A stretch of 64,000 nucleotides of DNA from Mangrovibacterium diazotrophicum (GTDB taxonomy: Bacteria; Bacteroidota; Bacteroidia; Bacteroidales; Prolixibacteraceae): assembly GCF_003610535.1 (NCBI RefSeq), contig NZ_RAPN01000002.1:1-64000 (forward strand). Direction: 5' to 3'. Shown here in pieces: positions 8,633 to 14,622 of the stretch (the first letter of the stretch is position 1; every line of letters begins with the position of its first letter). The notes beneath the pieces were generated by a model that did no database searches, was not told the origin of the DNA, and was given only the letters and a program-made list of their open reading frames with translations. The translations under genes were made by a program, and so were the position numbers.

Positions 8633-9280
8633 ATGCCGGACTACAAAATCAACAAAACTGACAAATTACTTTCTGAAAACATTAGGAATCGGAAAGAAGA
8701 GATGCAATTAATGTTCTCGAGAAATTTAGAAACACATGAACAACTTCTCGATTTATTGTTTAATGGAACTAATCATGCAAATTACAATGGATTTAAGGAC
8801 ACCAAGCTTATTTGGAACATCGCTGCATTTACAATTACAATATCATATGACCTAAAAGTTATTGGACAAGACTTGATGTTAGCTGAAAATGAATGGCAAA
8901 AACGTTTGCATGCAAGACATGCATGTCTAATAATCTACGAGTCGATCAATGACTTCTTCGATTTATTGGGAAAAGAATTCAAAACTTTAGTGGCTATAAA
9001 AATTTGCAATGAAGAAATTGAAGAAGAATTGAATAAAGTTAGAAGTGAGTTAAACTCATACAAAAGAAAATATTTTAACAAATTAAAAGAAATAAGAAAC
9101 ACATCAATCGCTCATCGAGATAATGATTCACTAAAACAAATTAATACAATTATCAATTTAAGTTGGTCTGACACAATTGAGTTAGTAACGAACTTTGATA
9201 TAATATTGACGGATCTTGGGAAAATAATTCAAGTTATAATTTATGCAGGATTAGACGACTTTAATGAACTTAAAAATTAA
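8633..9280 (+). CDS. HEPN-like protein with RNxxxxH motif (cassette 9)
   Basis: 215 aa, predicted all-helical and cytoplasmic. Residues 150-162 read KLKEIRNTSIAHR, giving R155-N156-(4)-H161, the exact RNxxxxH motif of HEPN ribonucleases, in the right place after a long four-helix region. HEPN RNases usually cleave tRNA or mRNA and act as toxins or abortive-infection effectors. No antitoxin gene lies in the cassette, so self-regulation or a trigger from phage would be needed. The motif is seen; activity and role are inferred. Start 23 bp into the cassette. Confidence 0.72.
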   Translation: MPDYKINKTDKLLSENIRNRKEEMQLMFSRNLETHEQLLDLLFNGTNHANYNGFKDTKLIWNIAAFTITISYDLKVIGQDLMLAENEWQKRLHARHACLIIYESINDFFDLLGKEFKTLVAIKICNEEIEEELNKVRSELNSYKRKYFNKLKEIRNTSIAHRDNDSLKQINTIINLSWSDTIELVTNFDIILTDLGKIIQVIIYAGLDDFNELKN

Positions 9281-9286
9281 AAAACT

Positions 9287-9423
9287 GGCTATAACAAATT
9301 GCAAATTGCATTGCGGGTGCAGCGGTGTGTGTTGTCTCTGCTCCTTTCTTGACCGTCTTCGTCCTGCGGACGCTGACGCTCTTCGAAATCCGCAACGACA
9401 ACTTGCAAGTGACCGTTAACGCC
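9287..9423 (+). repeat. attC9, family B
   Basis: Core GGCTATAAC at 9287-9295 is the exact complement of the cassette 9 head at 9415-side counterpart 8609. Arms AATTGCAAATTGCATTGCG and CGCAACGACAACTTGCAAG. Recombination point G9415/T9416. Confidence 0.87.
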
Positions 9424-9435
9424 AAGTTTAAAAGA

Positions 9436-9945
9436 ATGACAGCAAAGGACAAACAAATAGAATTTATAAAGTCGTATTTGAAACCAAAACTCAAAGAGGA
9501 AGGTTTTCGGACTTCGGGACAGACTTGGTGGAAAATGAAAGATGACTTTTTTATTGTAATTAATTTGCAAAATTCACAATGGAACAGCAAAGAAGAAATG
9601 AGTTTCTGTTTTAATATCGGTGTTGGGCTTACAGCAAATTTGACAGACAAGAAAAAAGTAACACATTTTGATAATTTAACTCCACTTCGAGAAGATTCTT
9701 ACCTATCGAAAAACAGGAAAAAACATAAATTTAGGAAAGAGGGTTGGCTCGATTATTTAATGACAGAAAAGACAGACTTGAATGACTTTACAAAAGAGTT
9801 GAAAATTGATTTTGAGGAGGATATTTTACCAAAATTAAATGGACTTCAAAACATCAAAGATTGTCTTGAATTTTATCGCCAATTTGACATCTGGGGTTCA
9901 AACTTGCAACGAAAAGTAAATCAACTGAGACAAAATGAAAAATAA
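9436..9945 (+). CDS. DUF4304-like protein (cassette 10, first gene)
   Basis: 169 aa, cytoplasmic. The N-terminal IKSYLKPKLKEEGFRTSGQTWWKM, then a beta strand FFIVINLQNSQWN and SFCFNIGVGL, fits the DUF4304 pattern, a small widespread family of unknown function. The ATG at 9436 is chosen over the attC-derived frame from 9325 and lies 20 bp into the cassette. Its last 11 bp overlap the next gene, so the two are probably translated together. Confidence 0.72.
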   Translation: MTAKDKQIEFIKSYLKPKLKEEGFRTSGQTWWKMKDDFFIVINLQNSQWNSKEEMSFCFNIGVGLTANLTDKKKVTHFDNLTPLREDSYLSKNRKKHKFRKEGWLDYLMTEKTDLNDFTKELKIDFEEDILPKLNGLQNIKDCLEFYRQFDIWGSNLQRKVNQLRQNEK

Positions 9946-10273
9946 AATTGATAGATGGTTTATTCTTGTCTTAATCGTAGTACTATTTTATAGTTGTTTA
10001 AATAAAAAGGAGCCAAACGCAACTATTGACAATGAGCAATTTGTGGAAAATATAGTCCAGAAGTTTATTGAGAATGGAAATGTAAAATCCAACCCATTAG
10101 TAATTTTAGATGGTGTCCCCTACAATTATGATATTCTTATCAAAGAAAAAAAATTAGAACAGTATAAAGACAGTGTAATAACTATATCATCTTTAGATTT
10201 TGAAGTTGGCAAAATACTCTATGGTGACAGAGCAAAAAATGGTGTAATAATTATATCATCAAAAGATAAATAA
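9935..10273 (+). CDS. Small lipoprotein with TonB-plug-like tail (cassette 10, second gene)
   Basis: 112 aa. Signal IDRWFILVLIVVLFYSC with lipobox Cys21. The mature part ends PLVILDGVPYNYD...ILYGDRAKNGVIIISSK, which copies the plug signature of SusC-type TonB receptors (DGVxx...YGxxAxNGVIxITTK) without any barrel. Such stand-alone plug-like proteins occur in Bacteroidota; here it could bind a SusD-like partner or be a fragment given a new use. It overlaps the DUF4304 gene by 11 bp. Cassette 10 is a true two-gene cassette because head and tail cores match around both genes. Confidence 0.72.
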   Translation: MKNKIDRWFILVLIVVLFYSCLNKKEPNATIDNEQFVENIVQKFIENGNVKSNPLVILDGVPYNYDILIKEKKLEQYKDSVITISSLDFEVGKILYGDRAKNGVIIISSKDK

Positions 10274-10287
10274 ACAATGAAAAACCA

Positions 10288-10423
10288 GGCGTTAACACGT
10301 GGTATAAGGCATGGCTGGGTTTGTACGGATTCGACAAGTCGAATCTCTTCCCAATCTCAGTTTCGGTCGGACACTCAGACTCTCGTCTGACCGCCACGAC
10401 CTCATACCACCACCGTTAGGGCA
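10288..10423 (+). repeat. attC10, family C
   Basis: Core GGCGTTAAC at 10288-10296 is the exact complement of the cassette 10 head at 9415. The centre carries GATTCGAC-AA-GTCGAATC and differs from the site at 3212 at only a few bases. Recombination point G10415/T10416. Confidence 0.86.
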
Positions 10424-10432
10424 AATTATAAA

Positions 10433-11176
10433 ATGGAACACAAACAAGAACATATTATAGAAATTGGACAAATTATCAAGGATGAAAAATTGGTAAGTCT
10501 TTCTGATAATGACTATCAATATAATGACCTAAATGTTTTAACATTAGTTTCTACAGATATTTCCAATTGTAATAAATCATTTGAAAAATTTCATGGACTA
10601 AAAAATGTTTGGGATTTAATTAATTGCAATAATGACTTGAAACTTTTCACCGCACATCTTTTTTATTATAGACCTCTAATAAATAATCCAATTGGTGAAT
10701 CATATTTACTAGACGGAGAATTTATGTCAACTTATTTCCAAAATGGCGCGGACTGGCTTTACTCTTCTTTCGTCAGTTGTTGCTATGAGAAACTTTATAA
10801 CTTCTGGGACAGAATTGGTGACGCATTAGCATATTATTTAAATGTCGAGATTAGAGAAGAACAAGTAAATTTTCCCAAAGTCATCGACATTTTGACTGGT
10901 CGTGAGTCCCTAAAAGACAATAAATATTTTGAAAAACTATTGAGTTTTAAAAACGGAGAGTTCAAAGAATTTAATGCACATAGAAAAGACATTGTACATT
11001 ATTACCAATTTGAAACAACTTTTAGATTCGAACACGCGATTAATAGCGGTGATAAAAATAAAATTGAGGAACTTTGGAAATGGAAAAACGAGATGCCAGA
11101 GTATTTCAGTCAACATTTAAAAATCTCATGTGAAGGATATTACAATATGTATAAACTAATAAATAACTTGCCCTAA
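10433..11176 (+). CDS. HEPN-like protein, Cthe_2314-type (cassette 11)
   Basis: 247 aa, cytoplasmic. The region YEKLYNFWDRIGDALAYYL (about 118-136) followed by EFNAHRKDIVHYYQFET (179-195) resembles the Cthe_2314-type HEPN domain. R184-x4-H189 forms the RxxxxH motif. A likely RNase or nucleotide-binding helical bundle with a possible defence role, inferred from the family only. The TAA stop (11174-11176) lies inside the cassette's 3' core TTGCCCTAAC. Start 17 bp into the cassette. Confidence 0.68.
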   Translation: MEHKQEHIIEIGQIIKDEKLVSLSDNDYQYNDLNVLTLVSTDISNCNKSFEKFHGLKNVWDLINCNNDLKLFTAHLFYYRPLINNPIGESYLLDGEFMSTYFQNGADWLYSSFVSCCYEKLYNFWDRIGDALAYYLNVEIREEQVNFPKVIDILTGRESLKDNKYFEKLLSFKNGEFKEFNAHRKDIVHYYQFETTFRFEHAINSGDKNKIEELWKWKNEMPEYFSQHLKISCEGYYNMYKLINNLP

Positions 11177-11305
11177 CAAATTGTATATGGCAGGCGGGGG
11201 TTTTAGCGGTCTGACAAGTCAGACCTCGTGCCCACTTTCCTGCGGGTCTGACAGGATTTCTTTTCGAAATCCCGCCCGACCACATACAAGTGACCGTTAA
11301 GGGGC
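11168..11305 (+). repeat. attC11, family D, full length
   Basis: Core TTGCCCTAAC at 11168-11177 is the exact complement of the cassette 11 head at 10415. The centre has a perfect GGTCTGAC-AA-GTCAGACC hairpin and a direct repeat GGTCTGACA at 11208-11216 and 11245-11253. Recombination point G11296/T11297. Confidence 0.87.
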
Positions 11306-11340
11306 ATTTTGAACCAACTCCAAAATATTAATAGCAATTA

Positions 11341-11814
11341 ATGAAGTACCTCATAATAATATTGTTTTTTGGCATATTGGCCAGCTGTTCAATTAAATTG
11401 CAGCAGACGGTTTTAGATTTATCAGATGGAAAAGTAGATAAATACTACAAAAGACAATACAATACTGAGAAATATACTTCTCTAGATCTAGATAATAACA
11501 ATCTAAAAACTATTCCTGAATTTGTATGGGATTTCAAGAATCTGAAAACGCTCAGATTGATGAATAATCAAATCGACTCATTACCCGCTAGCATCGATAA
11601 ATTACAAAAACTGAAATACATCAATTTAGCGAGGAATAGGCTAAATCAAATAAATAAGTCCTTATCTAATTTAGAAACATTAAGGGTGATTATTTTAATT
11701 GATAATCCTCTGTCAATTGAAGAATATGAGAAACTGAAACTAGCAGTCAACGACAGCTGTTTGATTGTAATAGCTTATGAATTTATTGAATATCCACCAT
11801 ACAAAAAAAAATAA
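11341..11814 (+). CDS. Leucine-rich-repeat lipoprotein (cassette 12)
   Basis: 157 aa. Lipoprotein signal MKYLIIILFFGILASC (Cys16). Three to four leucine-rich repeats follow (YTSLDLDNNNLKTIPEFV, LKTLRLMNNQIDSLPASI, LKYINLARNRLNQINKSL, LRVIILIDNPL). The pattern LxxLxLxxNxLxxIP is that of bacterial short LRR proteins, which bind proteins. The C-terminal cap is short. Partner unknown. Start 44 bp into the cassette. Confidence 0.82.
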   Translation: MKYLIIILFFGILASCSIKLQQTVLDLSDGKVDKYYKRQYNTEKYTSLDLDNNNLKTIPEFVWDFKNLKTLRLMNNQIDSLPASIDKLQKLKYINLARNRLNQINKSLSNLETLRVIILIDNPLSIEEYEKLKLAVNDSCLIVIAYEFIEYPPYKKK

Positions 11815-11819
11815 AAGAC

Positions 11820-11956
11820 GCCCCCTAACAATTTGCAAATTGCATTGCGGGGTCGGTGGTGTGCGTTGTCTCTGCTCCTTTCTTGACCGTCATCCCGACG
11901 AGTCGGGACTACGCTCTTTGAAATCCGCCCCGACAACGTGTACCAACCGTTATGGT
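11820..11956 (+). repeat. attC12, chimera: family B left arm, family A right arm
   Basis: Core GCCCCCTAAC at 11820-11829 pairs with the cassette 12 head at 11296 with one mismatch. The left arm is family B (AATTTGCAAATTGCATTGCG) but the right half is family A (CCGCCCCGACAACGTGTACC). The outer arms therefore pair poorly, though a GGGG/CCCC block near the centre still does. Recombination point G11949/T11950. Confidence 0.8.
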
Positions 11957-11990
11957 CAATGGCAAAAATCTAATAACCAAACAAAAAATA

Positions 11991-12200
11991 ATGAATAGAA
12001 CAATCAGACTCTACTTGAAACCATTTTTATTCACAGGAATAGTATTTGGAATTCTTATGGCAGCATGGGACTATTTTGACAAAGGAAATATTGACTTAAT
12101 AAAACTAATTTTCATGAGTATATGCTTTGGTGCTTTAATGTCATGGAGAGCAGTTGCAATTCAAAAACAGAAAATAAAGAGAAAAACAAGTAATGAATGA
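11991..12200 (+). CDS. Small membrane protein, hypothetical (cassette 13)
   Basis: 69 aa from the ATG at 11991 (MNRTIRLYLKPFLFTGIVFG). An in-frame ATG at 11952 would add 13 residues but sits on the recombination core. Two hydrophobic segments (about residues 11-24 and 36-52) and a basic tail QKQKIKRKTSNE suggest an inner-membrane hairpin. Bases 12201-12329 of this cassette hold no further gene I can support. Confidence 0.6.
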   Translation: MNRTIRLYLKPFLFTGIVFGILMAAWDYFDKGNIDLIKLIFMSICFGALMSWRAVAIQKQKIKRKTSNE

Positions 12201-12329
12201 ATACTTTTTGAGACCATGCAACATAAAAACATGCAATTCTACAAAAATTTGCAAGATGTGATATTAAAGCTTTTATAGAATGAGTTGACAGGTGGAAAAT
12301 GGCAAAATGACTAAAAATGGAATACCCCC

Positions 12330-12466
12330 AGCCCATAACAACCTACATATTGCAGGGCGGGATTCTCGTTTCGCAGTTCCGTGTCCTGTCGGACGCTGAC
12401 GCTCTCCCCTGTCTGCCGCCAGGCAGGGAAATCCGCAACAACAACTTGCAAGTGACCGTTACCAAT
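12330..12466 (+). repeat. attC13, chimera: family A left arm, family B right arm
   Basis: Core AGCCCATAAC at 12330-12339 matches the cassette 13 head (GTTATGG at 11949) over seven bases. Left arm CCTACATATTGCAGGGCGGG is family A; right arm CCGCAACAACAACTTGCAAG is family B, the reverse of the site at 11820. Recombination point G12458/T12459. Confidence 0.78.
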
Positions 12467-12496
12467 CATCCCCGCCCTCAAACCAAACAACAGAAA

Positions 12497-12748
12497 ATGG
12501 AACAAAAAGAATTGCCCCAATTAACAGACCAGGAATTGTTAGAGGAAGCGAAGAATCTGAAGTCGGCAGCCATCACGAATGACGTATTAATTGGCGTTCT
12601 GATCGGCATCGTCATCTACAGTATTCTGAAGAGCAGCTTTGGATTTTTGACCTTAATCCCCTTGTTTTTAATTTACAAACTGGTAAACAATTCGAAATAC
12701 GATAAAAAAGAACTGGAAAATCTTCTGGCTGAGCGAAACCTGAAATAG
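12497..12748 (+). CDS. Small membrane protein, hypothetical (cassette 14, last)
   Basis: 83 aa from the ATG at 12497 (MEQKELPQLTDQELLEEAKNL). An acidic N-terminal helix, two hydrophobic segments (about 30-45 and 48-62) and a charged C-terminus KYDKKELENLLAERNLK. Similar small proteins are common in Bacteroidota but I know no function. The open frame reaches back to 12317 through the attC site; that part is not credible coding sequence. Codon and base use here is already less AT-rich than in cassettes 1-13. Confidence 0.65.
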   Translation: MEQKELPQLTDQELLEEAKNLKSAAITNDVLIGVLIGIVIYSILKSSFGFLTLIPLFLIYKLVNNSKYDKKELENLLAERNLK

Positions 12749-12776
12749 CATCCGGAGACATTTGCCGAAGCCAGGA

Positions 12777-12793
12777 ACAACTTCTACATATTG
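12777..12793 (+). repeat. Probable decayed attC left arm at array end
   Basis: ACAACTTCTACATATTG resembles the family A left arm ACAACCTACATATTG at 12337 with one added T. No right arm or GTT core follows; the sequence runs straight into the terminator of the minus-strand operon. It probably marks the worn distal end of the array. Confidence 0.4.
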
Positions 12794-12796
12794 AAA

Positions 12797-12830
12797 AAGG
12801 CCACTACCCTTTCGGGACAGCGGCCTTCAC
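12797..12830 (-). terminator. Rho-independent terminator of PUL 1 tail
   Basis: Read on the minus strand: AAGGCCGCTG-T-CCC, a GAAA loop, GGG-TAGTGGCCTT, then a T run. The stem has about 13 pairs including two G-T pairs. It lies 27 bp after the stop of the sugar-isomerase-like gene and should end the long minus-strand operon. Confidence 0.75.
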
Positions 12831-12856
12831 CAATTAATCTATCGATCAGTCTTGAA

Positions 12857-13714
12857 TCAGTGGGTATATTCCGCCTGATTCAGAAAATCATAACTCATAC
12901 GAACACTTTCCAACGGGTCGTAATTGTAGCGCTCCACCTCAACAATGTAGTTTTTCATCCCCGATTGCGCAGCCGCGTCAAACAGGGGCTTGAAATCCAT
13001 GGTGGCATCGGTGCCTCCCAGCTCGGTTTCATCCTTCACATGGTACAGTTCGAATCGCCCCGGGTATTGCTTGAAATAGTCCAGCGCCTCTTTACCACCG
13101 GCTTTAATCCAGTATAAATCCAGCTCGAACATCACCTTGTTGGGATCGGTGTTTTCCACCAGGTAATTGTAGAAGGTATGACCATCCAGCTCGGTTTCGA
13201 ACTCGTGCGCATGGTTGTGGTAGCCAAAACGGATTCCCGCGGCGTTGCACTTTTCGCCAATGGCGTTGTAATAGTCACAGTACATTTGCAGGGTGTCCAG
13301 GCTACGGTAGGCTTCGGCGCCCATCGAGGGTTTCACAATCCATTCGGCTCCGGCCGCTTTATGCGCCGCAATGCAGGCATCCCACCAGGCCATGGCATCG
13401 TTCCACTCCCCGTCTTTGGGCAGGTTGATACCGGTGTGAGATCCTTTCATAGTCATCCCGTTCTTTTCGAGCAGGGCTTTAAAATCGGCAGGCTCCATCC
13501 CGTAGAATTGGCCGTCGTTGTAACCGGCAGCTTCCACAAATGTATAGCCCATCTGCCCGAGCTTCTCGATCGTACCGGGCACGTCACTTTTCAGCGCATC
13601 GCGCACCGACCAAAGCTGAATGCCAATCTGCTTCTTTTCCGCTTTTTTCTGACAGGAAGCCATCGTTCCGCTAACTGCAAGCATCAGTAAAACAAAGGTC
13701 AGTTGCCGGATCAT
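12857..13714 (-). CDS. Sugar phosphate isomerase/epimerase-fold lipoprotein
   Basis: 285 aa. Signal MIRQLTFVLLMLAVSGTMASC with lipobox Cys21. The mature part is an AP_endonuc_2 (xylose-isomerase-like) TIM barrel: QIGIQLWSVRD near the start, GYHNHAHEFE mid-protein, MFELDLYWIKAGG, and HVKDE and VEVERY near the end, which supply the usual metal-binding Glu, Asp and His. Export implies it acts on an oligosaccharide or keto-sugar in the periplasm rather than on a sugar phosphate. Its start overlaps the DUF1080 stop by 4 bp (ATGA). In 3-keto glycoside-cleavage clusters a protein of this fold catalyses elimination or hydration; the same job is inferred here. Confidence 0.8.
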   Translation of the reverse strand: MIRQLTFVLLMLAVSGTMASCQKKAEKKQIGIQLWSVRDALKSDVPGTIEKLGQMGYTFVEAAGYNDGQFYGMEPADFKALLEKNGMTMKGSHTGINLPKDGEWNDAMAWWDACIAAHKAAGAEWIVKPSMGAEAYRSLDTLQMYCDYYNAIGEKCNAAGIRFGYHNHAHEFETELDGHTFYNYLVENTDPNKVMFELDLYWIKAGGKEALDYFKQYPGRFELYHVKDETELGGTDATMDFKPLFDAAAQSGMKNYIVEVERYNYDPLESVRMSYDFLNQAEYTH

Positions 13715-14469
13715 AATTCGCGGATTTTAATGTTGCGGAACCAAACGTCGTCGCCGTGATCCTGCAAACCAATATATCCTTCTTCGGCTGTGTTAATGAA
13801 ATCGGGCCAGTTGGCGAATTTGCTGTCGGCACACATGGCTTTCCAATCGTCGGTCCACAAGTGGTATTCCACAACGTTTTCACCATTTTGATTATGAATG
13901 ACGGTGCCTTTGTAAACGGTGATCAGCACTTTGTTCCACTCGCCGGCAGGTTTCGCATTTTGTGGTTTCGCCGGAATCAGGTCGTACAGCGATCCTGCTT
14001 TGCGGTTACCATCTTTCCCCAGCTTGGCATCCGGGTGACGGTCGTTATCCAGAATCTGCATTTCAGGTGACGATTCGTAAATCGGTGCTCCGGGCACACT
14101 GTCGTTACCGCACTTTTCCTGGGCCAGGTAGAAGATACCACTGTTACCGCCTTCTGAAACCTTCCATTCGAGCGATAATTCAAAGTTCTTGTATTTCTTC
14201 ATGCTGATGATATCGCCACCATCGTGAGCACCGGCTTCACCGCGCCCCGAGCCTTGAATGTGAATGGTTCCGTCCTCAACGCTCCATGCACCGGGAACGA
14301 CGTCTTTACAGTAGCCGCGCCAGCTGTCCATTGTTTGGCCATCGAACAACAGCACCCAGCCGTCTTCTTTTTCTTTTTTGGTTAATTGGTTGGGACCTAC
14401 ACTTTCGGTGCAGGATGAAAGTAAAATAACAGCTGCTCCGCACGCAGCCCATGTCGCTAATTTATTCAT
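13711..14469 (-). CDS. DUF1080 (3-keto-disaccharide hydrolase family) lipoprotein
   Basis: 252 aa. Signal with lipobox around CTES (Cys20). DUF1080 hallmarks: GWVLLFDGQTMDSWRG, WSVEDGTIHIQG, FELSLEWKVSEGGNSGIFY, SPEMQILDN, AGEWNKVLITVYKG and a final GYIGLQDHGDDVWFRNIKIREL. This LamG-like beta sandwich family includes enzymes that cleave or hydrate 3-keto glycosides made by Gfo/Idh/MocA oxidoreductases. Two such oxidoreductases lie just upstream in the operon. Overlaps the next gene by ATGA. Periplasmic, membrane-anchored. Confidence 0.87.
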   Translation of the reverse strand: MNKLATWAACGAAVILLSSCTESVGPNQLTKKEKEDGWVLLFDGQTMDSWRGYCKDVVPGAWSVEDGTIHIQGSGRGEAGAHDGGDIISMKKYKNFELSLEWKVSEGGNSGIFYLAQEKCGNDSVPGAPIYESSPEMQILDNDRHPDAKLGKDGNRKAGSLYDLIPAKPQNAKPAGEWNKVLITVYKGTVIHNQNGENVVEYHLWTDDWKAMCADSKFANWPDFINTAEEGYIGLQDHGDDVWFRNIKIREL

Positions 14470-14479
14470 TGATGTTTGA

Positions 14480-14621
14480 TTTAGATTTTAGATATCAGAT
14501 TTTTAGATACTAGATATTAGAAAATTAGAATTGGGCAAAAAAGCTTGAACCCGTAACTCGTAACACAAAGCTCCTTGCTCTCTGCTCCTAGCTCTCTGCT
14601 CTTCGCCCTCTGCCCTCTGCC
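14480..14621 (-). repeat. Low-complexity intergenic tract
   Basis: Between the oxidoreductase and the DUF1080 gene. Two kinds of imperfect tandem repeat: units like TAGATATCAGAT/TAGATACTAGAT (about 14490-14530) and GCTCTCTGCTCC-type units (14570-14620, purine-rich AGCAGAGAGC on the minus strand). No ORF. It may be a spreading intergenic repeat or a transcript spacer. Confidence 0.55.
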
Positions 14622-14622
14622 A

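Larger units (their letters stand above)
1..12793 (+). other. Integron gene-cassette array (14 cassettes, no integrase in view)
   Basis: Fifteen mostly unrelated genes, all on the + strand, are separated by 14 sites of about 100-138 bp. Each site begins with a variable core ending in AAC and ends in GTT. The core before a site is the reverse complement of the start of the same cassette, e.g. GTTAGCGGTA at 3979 and TACCGCTAAC at 5472. This head/tail pairing holds for all 13 cassettes that can be tested. It is the signature of integron cassettes (RYYYAAC/GTTRRRY simple sites). The region is visibly more AT-rich than the PULs to the right. The integrase and attI are expected left of base 1. Identification is strong; the lack of a visible integrase is the main gap. 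Confidence 0.87.

Noticed and set aside
10433-11176. Minus-strand overlap gene at 10292-10519
   Set aside because: Lies mostly in the attC site and the start of the HEPN-like gene; no family features.
1-12466. CRISPR array
   Set aside because: Repeats are about 100-138 bp with inverted arms, and the spaces hold whole genes of differing length.
1-12466. Dispersed REP/MITE elements or shufflon instead of attC sites
   Set aside because: Such elements would not explain why each core complements the far end of the same gene unit rather than its neighbour.
3236-12748. Long + strand frames that open inside attC sites (from 3236, 6218, 7718, 9325, 12317)
   Set aside because: The attC part is repeated, structured DNA; in each case an ATG just inside the cassette begins a signal peptide or the family's usual N-terminus. 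Shorter starts were used.
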